From Flemingiibacterium sp045634345 (lineage in GTDB: Bacteria > Bacillota > Clostridia > Oscillospirales > CAG-272), in assembly GCA_045634345.1 (NCBI GenBank), contig JAZRAB010000178.1:1-7017 (forward strand): DNA of 7,017 bases, written 5' to 3'. Positions 1-5,341 of the stretch are shown here, piece after piece (the first letter of the stretch is position 1; the number at the start of each line of letters is the position of its first letter). The notes beneath the pieces are model-generated. The model ran no database searches, was not told the DNA's origin, and saw only the letters and a list, made by a program, of their open reading frames with translations. Position numbers and translations under genes: made by a program.

Positions 1-126
1 CGAGTAGCTGAGATTGATTTATTGATCGGTTCATAAGTTCACCTTCATAAATGTGTTAGTGAATTAATTTATGCGGCGAGGTGACGGTTTATTCCGAGAT
101 TGCACTTATTAAAAGGCGACTTCCCC

Positions 127-155
127 TTGACATTTACATGAACATTTGATATAAT
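127..155 (+). promoter_or_regulatory. sigma-A promoter of the plsC-gltS-ywaF operon
   Basis: A consensus -35 TTGACA (127-132) and -10 TATAAT (150-155) are separated by exactly 17 bp, and the -10 is extended by TG at 147-148. Transcription should begin near 162. That would leave only about 8 nt before the ATG at 170, so it supports the later ATG at 191 as the start of the first gene. Confidence 0.88.
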
Positions 156-190
156 ATTTGTGAATAAAAATGCAAGGAATATATTACATT

Positions 191-1336
191 ATGAATATAA
201 AGCATCGTATCATGTGGAACATACTCCGCCCCCTTGTGGCTGTATTCCTATGGTTTAAATTCGGATACACTTCAGGACGCGCAAAGAATTTGCCGGATAA
301 TTACATAGTTTTGTCAAATCATGCTACAGACTATGACCCTCTTCTTGTTGGAACGAGTTTCCGACGACAGATGTATTTTGTGGCGAGTGATCACATCTCG
401 CGCTGGAAAAGGGCATATCCGTTTATCGAGTTTGCTTTCGCTCCAATACTCCGCAAAAAAGGTATGAACGCTGCTCATGCGATAATTGATATACTCCGCA
501 AACTGAAAAAAGGCGCAAATGTCTGTATGTTTGCCGAGGGAGTACGCACATGGGACGGTGTCACCGGTCCAATCGCTGAGACTACAGGACAGCTTGTGAA
601 GCGTGCGGGCTGCGGACTTGTAACGTACAAAATAATCGGCGGATACTTCTTATCTCCCGGTTGGTCGAACGGTACACGGCGCGGGTATGCACGCGGTGAT
701 ATCGTTAATGTCTACACTAAAGAGCAGATAGGTAAGATGTCACCGGAGGAGATAAATGAAGCGATAAGACTCGATCTTTACGAGGATGCGTATGCTCGCC
801 AGCTCGAATCGCCAAGACGTTACCGCGGAAAAAGACTTGCTGAGAAGCTCGAGAATCTTCTTTTTATCTGTCCCGAGTGCGGAGCACACGAGACTATCAG
901 CTCGGACGGGAATCGTGCGGGCTGCAGTGCTTGCGGCATGACGGTAACTATTGATGAATATGGAATGCTTGAAGGCATCGAGTATAAGACGGTTCGTGAG
1001 CTTGCGGCGTGGCAGGAAAAACAAGTGCACGAAGCCACTCTGTGCGGTGACTGTGACAAGATGGATATTGCCAAGCTTTTTCTCATCGGGGACGATGAGG
1101 GTGAGTGTGTCGCAACCGGCACAGCATATCTTGGCCCTCACGAATTTTCGATTGAGGATGTACATATACCGCTTGAGGATATTGACGATATGGCGATTCA
1201 CGGAAGACGCACGGTGGCGTTTTCCTCTAAAAAAAGCTATTACGAGCTGAAGCCGGGTGACGGCGTGAATGCTTTGAAATTTGTATTATTGTATAGATAT
1301 TATCGCAAGCAAAAAGATAATGCTTGCGCAAAATAA
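191..1336 (+). CDS. 1-acyl-sn-glycerol-3-phosphate acyltransferase-like protein with C-terminal zinc ribbon
   Basis: Predicted PlsC-family acyltransferase (381 aa), which would transfer an acyl chain to lysophosphatidate or a related lysolipid at the inner face of the membrane. The N-terminus is hydrophobic (about residues 8-25). The catalytic HX4D motif is HATDYD (H44, D49), and the second block FAEGVRT (114-120) matches the family FPEGTR motif. The fold ends near residue 210. A CX2C-X14-CX2C zinc ribbon follows (C227, C230, C245, C248), then about 130 residues of unknown function, which is unusual for a plain PlsC of about 240 aa. I chose the ATG at 191 over 170: AAGGA (174-178) precedes it, while 170 has no ribosome binding site and lies almost at the predicted transcription start. 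It is the first gene of a three-gene operon; its TAA overlaps the gltS ribosome binding site. The family is firm, the substrate is not. Confidence 0.85.
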   Translation: MNIKHRIMWNILRPLVAVFLWFKFGYTSGRAKNLPDNYIVLSNHATDYDPLLVGTSFRRQMYFVASDHISRWKRAYPFIEFAFAPILRKKGMNAAHAIIDILRKLKKGANVCMFAEGVRTWDGVTGPIAETTGQLVKRAGCGLVTYKIIGGYFLSPGWSNGTRRGYARGDIVNVYTKEQIGKMSPEEINEAIRLDLYEDAYARQLESPRRYRGKRLAEKLENLLFICPECGAHETISSDGNRAGCSACGMTVTIDEYGMLEGIEYKTVRELAAWQEKQVHEATLCGDCDKMDIAKLFLIGDDEGECVATGTAYLGPHEFSIEDVHIPLEDIDDMAIHGRRTVAFSSKKSYYELKPGDGVNALKFVLLYRYYRKQKDNACAK

Positions 1337-1341
1337 GGAGG
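1335..1341 (+). promoter_or_regulatory. ribosome binding site overlapping the upstream stop codon
   Basis: AAGGAGG overlaps the TAA of the acyltransferase gene (1334-1336) and lies 5 nt before the ATG at 1347. It fixes the symporter start at 1347 rather than the upstream in-frame ATG at 1281, which lies inside the acyltransferase gene. The arrangement suggests translational coupling. Confidence 0.85.
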
Positions 1342-1346
1342 ACGTT

Positions 1347-2720
1347 ATGGATTTTTCTGCCAAAAATACCGAGCTTTGGGCTCCGGTGATACAGATTGGA
1401 ATAATTGCGGCTCTTATAATGCTTTCAAATGTGCTTCTGCGCAAGATACCATTCATAAATAAGAGTCTCATGCCTATCTCCGTTTTGTCCGGTTTCATTT
1501 TACTGTTGCTTCGCACTACCGGAATTGTAGATATAGATGCGATATTCCTTGAAAAACTGACTTATCATGCACTTGCGCTCGGATTTATCGCAATGGCATT
1601 GCGTGTTCCGGAAAAGCAGTCAAGCTCCGGTGCGCTTGTCGGAAGTAAGAGCGGCGCGTTAATTGTAAGTACATATCTTGTACAGGCGGCGGTAGGACTT
1701 ATCATTTCTCTTGCGCTTGCATATACAATTATGCCGGACCTTTTCAAGGCGAGTGGTATTCTTCTTCCGATGGCATACGGTCAAGGCCCCGGACAGGCTA
1801 ATAATGTAGGCACAACATACCAAGCACTGGGTTTTGTCGGCGGACGTACATTCGGCTTATCCCTTGCAGCGGCAGGATACCTTTGTGCATGCGTCGTCGG
1901 TGTTATTTATCTTAACATTTATGCAAAGCGCGGTATCATAAAGCGTGCCAAGGAGAAGTCCGAGGTTTCGGGTTCGGTTACTCTCGATACTTTCCAGCAC
2001 AAGGGCGAGATTCCGATCTCCGAGTCGGTTGACAAGCTTTCGGTGCAGTTTGCACTTGTGGCTATAATTTACCTTGTAACATATCTTATAACATGGGGAA
2101 TAACCTCGCTTCTCGCGGCCATTGCACCCGGTGTTGCAGAGACGGTTTCGACGCTTCTTTGGGGCTTCAATTTTATTATAGGTTCAGTTGTTGCACTCGG
2201 ATGCCGCGCATTGTTCAACGGTCTCAAATCCGTCAAGCTGATGAGCCGTCAATACCGAAATAACTACCTGCTCTCGCGTATATCGGGTCTTGCATTTGAT
2301 CTCATGATAATCGCAGGTATCGCAGGTATCAATATTGATGACCTTTCGGGGAATTGGCTTCCTTTCATCCTCATGGCTATTGCCGGCGGTGTTGTTACGT
2401 TTGCTTACCTTAAATTTATGTGTAAGCGTCTTTATCCCGATTACGAGCAGGAAGGGTTCTTCTCAATGTACGGTATGCTGACCGGCACTATCAGCTCGGG
2501 TATTTTACTGCTTCGTGAGGTCGATCCCGAATTTCAGACACCTGCCGCAAATAATCTTGTTACGGGAAGCTCATTTGGTATTATTTTTGGTGCACCGGTG
2601 CTTCTGCTTGTAAGTCTTGCGGCTGAAAATACCCTTATGTGCTTTGTTACGCTTGGGCTGATATTCATATATCTCGCCGCGCTTCTTCTGTTTATTTTTA
2701 AGGTCGGGAAGAAGAAATAA
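1347..2720 (+). CDS. GltS-family sodium/glutamate-type symporter
   Basis: Polytopic inner-membrane transporter of 457 aa, similar to the Na+/glutamate symporter family (GltS). About ten or more hydrophobic segments occur in two halves. Each half has a glycine-rich re-entrant-like motif: GQGPGQANN at residues 145-153 and GMLTGTISSG at 376-385, the latter followed by LLLREVDPEF. A charged cytoplasmic-type loop (about 193-230) separates the halves. This matches the inverted two-repeat architecture known for GltS. The first motif differs from the HGTG-type sequence I associate with the E. coli protein, so glutamate is inferred from family and another carboxylate is possible. It starts 10 nt after the acyltransferase stop and is followed after 40 nt by the next gene with no terminator between, so it is the middle gene of the operon. 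The gene appears intact. Confidence 0.85.
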   Translation: MDFSAKNTELWAPVIQIGIIAALIMLSNVLLRKIPFINKSLMPISVLSGFILLLLRTTGIVDIDAIFLEKLTYHALALGFIAMALRVPEKQSSSGALVGSKSGALIVSTYLVQAAVGLIISLALAYTIMPDLFKASGILLPMAYGQGPGQANNVGTTYQALGFVGGRTFGLSLAAAGYLCACVVGVIYLNIYAKRGIIKRAKEKSEVSGSVTLDTFQHKGEIPISESVDKLSVQFALVAIIYLVTYLITWGITSLLAAIAPGVAETVSTLLWGFNFIIGSVVALGCRALFNGLKSVKLMSRQYRNNYLLSRISGLAFDLMIIAGIAGINIDDLSGNWLPFILMAIAGGVVTFAYLKFMCKRLYPDYEQEGFFSMYGMLTGTISSGILLLREVDPEFQTPAANNLVTGSSFGIIFGAPVLLLVSLAAENTLMCFVTLGLIFIYLAALLLFIFKVGKKK

Positions 2721-2760
2721 TTTTACTGACATACGGCTTAAATGAAAGAAGGTCATCACA

Positions 2761-3510
2761 ATGCAGTATTTTTGGGAAACGGTCGAATCGCTCAAGGCGG
2801 CGAAGATAAAAAATGTAGGCTTTGAGCATTTTGATTCGACGCATATGATATGGCTGACACTCACTCTTGTTGTTTGTATCGCGCTGTGCGTGCTTTATAA
2901 AAATGCAGATGCAAGGGGACGCAGACGCCTGAGAATCAGTGTGGCGGCGATTATTGTTGCACTAGAGCTTATTAAGATAATCGGACTTGTCGCTACCGGA
3001 TCATTTACCGTCAAGTATCTTCCGCTTCATCTTTGCTCTATTAACATATTCATTATTGCAATACACGCCTTTAAGCCGACAAAGACGCTTGACAATTTTC
3101 TTTATCTGCTCGGTATTCCCGGGGCATTTCTTGCGATGCTGATACCAACGTGGACAGAGCTTCCGCTTGCGAATTTCATGCACATATTCAGCTTTGGAAT
3201 GCATGTTTTTCTGCTTGCCTACCCGATAATGGTGACGGTCGGCGGAGATATCAAGCCCGAACTGCGTCATGTGCCGAAGGTGCTTGTGCTCCTTCTGTTC
3301 TTTGCTGCTATTGCGTATACGGTCAATGAGAACACGAACGTCCCGGCGAATTTCATGTTCCTTGAATCCGCGTCGGATATCGCGCCGCTGCTTTTCTTCA
3401 AAAAGCATTTCGGTTCACATCTTATCGCGTTTCCGGTACTGCTTGCCGCTGTTGCCGTGCTCATGTATGCTCCCCCGATGATATGGCGGCATGTGAAAAA
3501 GAAAAAATAA
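2761..3510 (+). CDS. ywaF: YwaF / TIGR02206 family integral membrane protein
   Basis: Predicted multi-pass membrane protein of 249 aa with about six to seven hydrophobic segments and a basic tail (HVKKKK). It resembles the TIGR02206 (YwaF) family, whose function is not established. The supporting sequence is a conserved-looking LPLHLCSINIF segment (about 88-98) in a membrane helix and the NVPANFMFL segment near residues 193-201. Length agrees with the family. AAGAAGG (2746-2752) lies 8 nt before the ATG, and no terminator separates it from the symporter gene, so it is the last gene of the operon. A strong hairpin begins 3 nt after the stop codon. The shared operon suggests an envelope-linked role, but this is inference only. 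Confidence 0.78.
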   Translation: MQYFWETVESLKAAKIKNVGFEHFDSTHMIWLTLTLVVCIALCVLYKNADARGRRRLRISVAAIIVALELIKIIGLVATGSFTVKYLPLHLCSINIFIIAIHAFKPTKTLDNFLYLLGIPGAFLAMLIPTWTELPLANFMHIFSFGMHVFLLAYPIMVTVGGDIKPELRHVPKVLVLLLFFAAIAYTVNENTNVPANFMFLESASDIAPLLFFKKHFGSHLIAFPVLLAAVAVLMYAPPMIWRHVKKKK

Positions 3511-3638
3511 AAACTAATGCCCCCTATCGGCGTGACAAACTCGCCAATGGGGGCGTTAGTATTTACAACTTTTGGTCGGCACCCGTCGAATCGGTAAATA
3601 TTGAACGAAAATCTCGATGTTATGTGCTACTGATTACG
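3504..3638 (-). ncRNA. candidate small RNA, copy A (about 135 nt)
   Basis: A minus-strand unit with its own promoter and terminator and no convincing ORF. Transcription should start near 3637 and end in the T run near 3505. The RNA begins GTAATCAGTAGCAC, contains a short CGA/TCG hairpin around GATTT, then a stem UAUUUAC/GUAAAUA that encloses an inner imperfect hairpin, and ends in the large GC-rich terminator stem. The 5' part is repeated in copy B (gapless 3587-3650 against 4214-4277, 56/64 identical). Copy B has a 14-codon ATG frame but copy A lacks that ATG, which argues against a conserved peptide. I do not recognise the family. It lies divergent to the DUF4177 gene with nearly touching -35 boxes. 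Confidence 0.6.
3513..3560. terminator. bidirectional terminator between ywaF and RNA copy A
   Basis: The arms 3513-3532 and 3542-3560 form a long stem (ACTAATGCCCCC against GGGGGCGTTAGT, then an inner GGCG/CGCC part) around a short loop. In the minus direction it is followed by a near-perfect T run (complement of 3501-3512), so it clearly terminates the minus-strand RNA. In the + direction the T run is weaker (ATTTACAACTTTT), but its position 3 nt after the ywaF stop suggests it also ends the operon. Confidence 0.82.
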
Positions 3639-3643
3639 GTTTT

Positions 3644-3672
3644 ATTGTATCTCGAAACTGTGAATGTTTCAA
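3644..3672 (-). promoter_or_regulatory. promoter of RNA copy A
   Basis: On the minus strand, TTGAAA (complement of 3667-3672) and TACAAT (complement of 3644-3649) are separated by 17 bp. Both boxes and the sequence downstream of the -10 are conserved in copy B. The spacer lacks the palindrome seen in copy B. Confidence 0.75.
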
Positions 3673-3678
3673 GGCAGC

Positions 3679-3707
3679 TTGAATTATTCACATTTTTGTG
3701 CTATAAT
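3679..3707 (+). promoter_or_regulatory. promoter of the DUF4177 gene
   Basis: TTGAAT (3679-3684) and TATAAT (3702-3707) are 17 bp apart, and TG at 3699-3700 gives an extended -10. It is back to back with the copy A promoter, with 6 bp between the two -35 boxes, so the two units may compete or be co-regulated. Confidence 0.78.
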
Positions 3708-3764
3708 CAAACAAAAGATATTTATAGCGGTTCGATGAACTTAAATTTGTAAAGAGGATAAGCA

Positions 3765-3971
3765 ATGTACAAATATGAATATGAAACAGTAAGCTGTGAT
3801 TTTGATGGCTGGGGTTTGGGCTCAGGTAACATATACAGTATCGAGGATTACCGCTCGATTATTAGCAAAAGAGCCGAAAATGGGTGGAGATATGTTGGCT
3901 GTATCCCCACAAAGCAGCGCGGAACAGGACATACTCAAGAGATAGATTTGATTTTTGAGAAAGAAGTATGA
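3765..3971 (+). CDS. DUF4177 family small protein
   Basis: A 68-aa soluble protein that fits the DUF4177 pattern: an N-terminal YEYETV strand, a helix (about residues 27-38), ENGWRYVGCIPT (39-50), then a glycine-containing turn and the terminal strand IDLIFEKE (60-67). The molecular function of this family is not known. AAAGAGGA (3751-3758) lies 6 nt before the ATG, and a good promoter and a downstream hairpin make it a single-gene unit. It sits between the ywaF operon and the tRNA fragment, on the chromosomal side of the inferred element boundary, and diverges from RNA copy A. Confidence 0.8.
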   Translation: MYKYEYETVSCDFDGWGLGSGNIYSIEDYRSIISKRAENGWRYVGCIPTKQRGTGHTQEIDLIFEKEV

Positions 3972-4003
3972 AACAAGACAATTTGAGTATGTCGAACAGA
4001 TGA

Positions 4004-4030
4004 GAGCGGAGAAAAATCCTCCGCTCTTGT
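4004..4030 (+). terminator. terminator of the DUF4177 gene
   Basis: GAGCGG and CCGCTC arms, probably extended by further pairing around an A-rich loop, are followed by TTGTTATATTT. It lies about 35 nt after the DUF4177 stop codon. The T run is interrupted, so strength is uncertain. Confidence 0.65.
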
Positions 4031-4063
4031 TATATTTCGGGGGCGGACGACCGTAAAATATAA
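4029..4063. repeat. 35-bp dispersed repeat, left copy
   Basis: Matches 5008-5042 in the same orientation at 30 of 35 positions. All five differences are in the central 13 bp; the outer blocks GTTATATTTCGGG and AAAATATAA are identical. The ends TTATATTT and AAATATAA are inverted repeats of each other. This copy lies between the DUF4177 terminator and the tRNA terminator. The role is unknown: recombinase or regulator binding site, or a duplicated junction. Confidence 0.65.
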
Positions 4064-4096
4064 AAAAATAGCTTTGGTGAAAACCAAAGCTATTTT
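4062..4096 (-). terminator. native terminator of the tRNA-Thr gene
   Basis: A perfect 13-bp stem (4065-4077 with 4084-4096) with a 6-nt loop is followed on the minus strand by seven T (complement of 4062-4068). Its proximal arm overlaps the CCA end of the tRNA fragment, so it is the original tRNA terminator. It would now end transcription from the copy B promoter. Confidence 0.85.
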
Positions 4097-4265
4097 GGAG
4101 CTGGTGGAGGGATTTGAACCCTCGGCCTATTGATTACGAATCAACAGGTCTAAATAGCCCCTTTGACACTCTTGATATTGGTCTTTACAACCTTTTTCTC
4201 GGTCAGCATTGACCGAATCGGTAATTGATGAACGAAAATCTCGCCATTAGGTGCTACTGATTACG
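4064..4265 (-). ncRNA. candidate RNA copy B, fused to the tRNA-Thr 3' half
   Basis: The minus-strand promoter and first about 80 nt match copy A. After the conserved GTTGTAAA block the 3' hairpin is degenerate (TGTCA and GGGGC elements are still alignable), and the transcript continues into the tRNA fragment and its terminator, about 200 nt in all. It carries a clean hairpin CGGTCA-ATGC-TGACCG where copy A has an imperfect one. Whether the RNA is functional or a fusion remnant is not clear. Confidence 0.5.
4096..4147 (-). pseudogene. 3' half of tRNA-Thr(CGU), probable attachment-site remnant
   Basis: On the minus strand the sequence has a complete anticodon arm (stem GTTGA/TCAAT, loop TTCGTAA, anticodon CGT), a variable region AGGCC, a T arm (GAGGG-TTCAAAT-CCCTC), the acceptor strand CACCAGC, discriminator T and an encoded CCA. 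The matching 5' acceptor strand GCTGGTG and a D arm are absent upstream, where copy B sequence is found instead. It cannot fold into a full tRNA. A 3' half with its native terminator is the usual trace of tyrosine-recombinase integration into a tRNA gene; by geometry the element lies to the right and an intact tRNA-Thr would be restored at its far end. Confidence 0.78.
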
Positions 4266-4270
4266 TTTTT

Positions 4271-4299
4271 ATTGTATCATAAGATTATGAATATTTCAA
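4271..4299 (-). promoter_or_regulatory. promoter of RNA copy B with palindromic operator
   Basis: On the minus strand, TTGAAA (4294-4299) and TACAAT (4271-4276) have a 17-bp spacer and an extended -10 TG. The spacer holds the palindrome TCATAAGATTATGA (4277-4290), directly adjacent to the -10 box, the same arrangement as in the lipoprotein promoter. Confidence 0.75.
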
Positions 4300-4306
4300 G
4301 AGGGGT

Positions 4307-4339
4307 AAAAAAATCAACAGACGGATGTACTCCGTCTGT
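4307..4339 (-). terminator. terminator of the lipoprotein gene
   Basis: A perfect 9-bp stem ACAGACGGA/TCCGTCTGT (4317-4325 with 4331-4339), 5-nt loop, followed on the minus strand by TTGATTTTTTTA. It lies just 10 nt after the lipoprotein stop codon and ends just before the -35 box of copy B. Confidence 0.88.
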
Positions 4340-4349
4340 CGAAGATGTG

Positions 4350-4904
4350 TCAAAACTCGTTGTATTTCTCCGCATACTCTTTTATGTTAAGAATAGAAAC
4401 CTCGTCCCAATCAAGACTTGCTAATGTATCAGCGTTAAAGGTGCTTCTTAAATATGCGGTCTGTACATTTCCATATTCTTCATAGAAAACAAACTTGACT
4501 GTCATATTGTAATCGTCTTTCATTCTATACAGTATGGTGTATTGAATTAAAAGAGCATCAGCAGGGTGAGGTTCTGTCAGTAAAAACTTAACTGTTGAAT
4601 CATCGGCAGCGACATTTTCGACGTTTGCTTTGCCAACAACACTTTCGGCTAAATCTTGTAATGCTTGTCTTTTTTCTGCTACTCCACTAGTACCTGCGGT
4701 TATAAAACGCCATTCCGCTTCGGTAAGTCCAAGTTCATTATTGGGGTCATAGGTTTGATTGTCGGGTTCATAAGTTTGATTATCAGGCTCAACAACGGTG
4801 GAGACTTCGTTTTGTAAATCGTTCTTTTCTTCGCTATTAGAACACCCTACCAAAAAGAACATCAATATAATAGCGCTCAATAAAGAGCAAAGTATTCTTT
4901 TCAT
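4350..4904 (-). CDS. putative lipoprotein with PDNQTY repeats
   Basis: A 184-aa secreted lipoprotein of unknown function. The signal peptide (MKR, then a hydrophobic stretch to residue 20) ends in the lipobox LVGC, giving lipid-modified C21. A low-complexity linker follows, with two near-identical heptads PDNQTYE and PDNQTYD (about residues 40-53), then a compact region of about 130 residues containing WRFITAG and a C-terminal beta-rich part. I do not recognise a named domain. No strong ribosome binding site is seen (AGTAAAG close to the ATG), but the signal peptide fixes the start. It is a single-gene unit with its own operator-bearing promoter and terminator, placed between the tRNA fragment and the integrase, so it is probably cargo of the element. 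Confidence 0.75.
   Translation of the reverse strand: MKRILCSLLSAIILMFFLVGCSNSEEKNDLQNEVSTVVEPDNQTYEPDNQTYDPNNELGLTEAEWRFITAGTSGVAEKRQALQDLAESVVGKANVENVAADDSTVKFLLTEPHPADALLIQYTILYRMKDDYNMTVKFVFYEEYGNVQTAYLRSTFNADTLASLDWDEVSILNIKEYAEKYNEF
4743..4784 (-). repeat. tandem 21-bp repeat inside the lipoprotein gene
   Basis: Two adjacent 21-bp units encode the heptad PDNQTY(E/D). They differ at a few positions. They lie in the linker between the lipid anchor and the folded domain, so copy number probably only changes tether length. Confidence 0.7.
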
Positions 4905-4967
4905 ATCTTTACTTGTACAACTCTCTTTCTATACAACATCCTTGATAAATCAATCAAATACACATAT

Positions 4968-4996
4968 AGTATATCATAATTTTATGAACTTTTCAA
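4968..4996 (-). promoter_or_regulatory. promoter of the lipoprotein gene with palindromic operator
   Basis: On the minus strand, TTGAAA (4991-4996) and TATACT (4968-4973) are 17 bp apart with an extended -10 TG. The spacer contains the perfect palindrome TCATAATTTTATGA (4974-4987), adjacent to the -10 box exactly as in the copy B promoter. A repressor bound there would block RNA polymerase. Confidence 0.8.
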
Positions 4997-5007
4997 TAGC
5001 GATATTG

Positions 5008-5042
5008 GTTATATTTCGGGAGCAATCGACAGTAAAATATAA
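5008..5042. repeat. 35-bp dispersed repeat, right copy
   Basis: Second copy of the repeat at 4029-4063 (30/35 identical, differences confined to the centre). It starts 12 bp upstream of the lipoprotein -35 box and is the last feature before the hairpin cluster ahead of the integrase gene. Confidence 0.65.
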
Positions 5043-5119
5043 CAAACAAATCCAAATGGAAGGAATATAGAAAGGCAGGAAAAAAGATGGTCGGAAAGAA
5101 AAAGGCAACTGAAAGGATG

Positions 5120-5249
5120 GTTTGACAACAAGGTTATGAGTCTTGTTTGTCAAACTTTACTTTCTACCAAAATGAGTATGAAGAAACGGCAGAGCGTAGC
5201 GATGACGGTTCTTCATACGGCAAAAGAAAACGCTCTCGGTTGAGCGTTT
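5120..5249. other. cluster of three inverted repeats upstream of int (candidate oriT, attP or leader)
   Basis: Three hairpins follow one another. The first is 5120-5132 with 5142-5155 (13 bp with one bulge, 9-nt loop). The second is 5176-5185 with 5209-5218 (10 bp, GTATGAAGAA/TTCTTCATAC), with further inner CG pairing. The third is 5228-5235 with 5242-5249 (8 bp, AAACGCTC/GAGCGTTT, 6-nt loop). None has a clear T run. Such clusters occur in transfer origins, recombinase arm regions and regulatory leaders; the sequence alone does not decide. Confidence 0.5.
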
Positions 5250-5341
5250 CGCAAAATGGGGTTATACCCTTTGTCCTCGTCCCTATTGGGATAAAAAAGC
5301 GGTTATAGTCTTAACTATCAAAACGCAAAGGGGGTGCGACT

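Noticed and set aside
170..190. Upstream ATG at 170 as the start of the acyltransferase.
   Set aside because: It lies about 8 nt from the predicted transcription start and has no ribosome binding site; the ATG at 191 has AAGGA upstream.
740..1201. A 153-codon open frame on the minus strand inside the acyltransferase gene, and similar antisense frames over ywaF and int.
   Set aside because: They overlap strongly supported genes, have no ribosome binding sites and encode no recognisable protein.
3483..3752. An 89-codon + strand frame across the ywaF terminator and copy A.
   Set aside because: It starts within ywaF, runs through the terminator stem and divergent promoters, and its sequence is low in recognisable protein character.
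4064..4170. Possible tmRNA-like 3' end: GGGGCT upstream could pair with AGCTCC near the tRNA-like end, and copy A contains GATTCGACGGG as in tmRNA.
   Set aside because: The T stem is followed by exactly seven acceptor bases, a discriminator and CCA of a normal tRNA, and there is a real anticodon arm with CGT. No tag reading frame or pseudoknots are seen, so a tRNA-Thr half fits better.
5120..5155. UGA recoding (selenocysteine), because a hairpin sits at the in-frame UGA at 5123.
   Set aside because: The UGA lies inside the stem rather than just before it, and no selenoprotein motif surrounds it.
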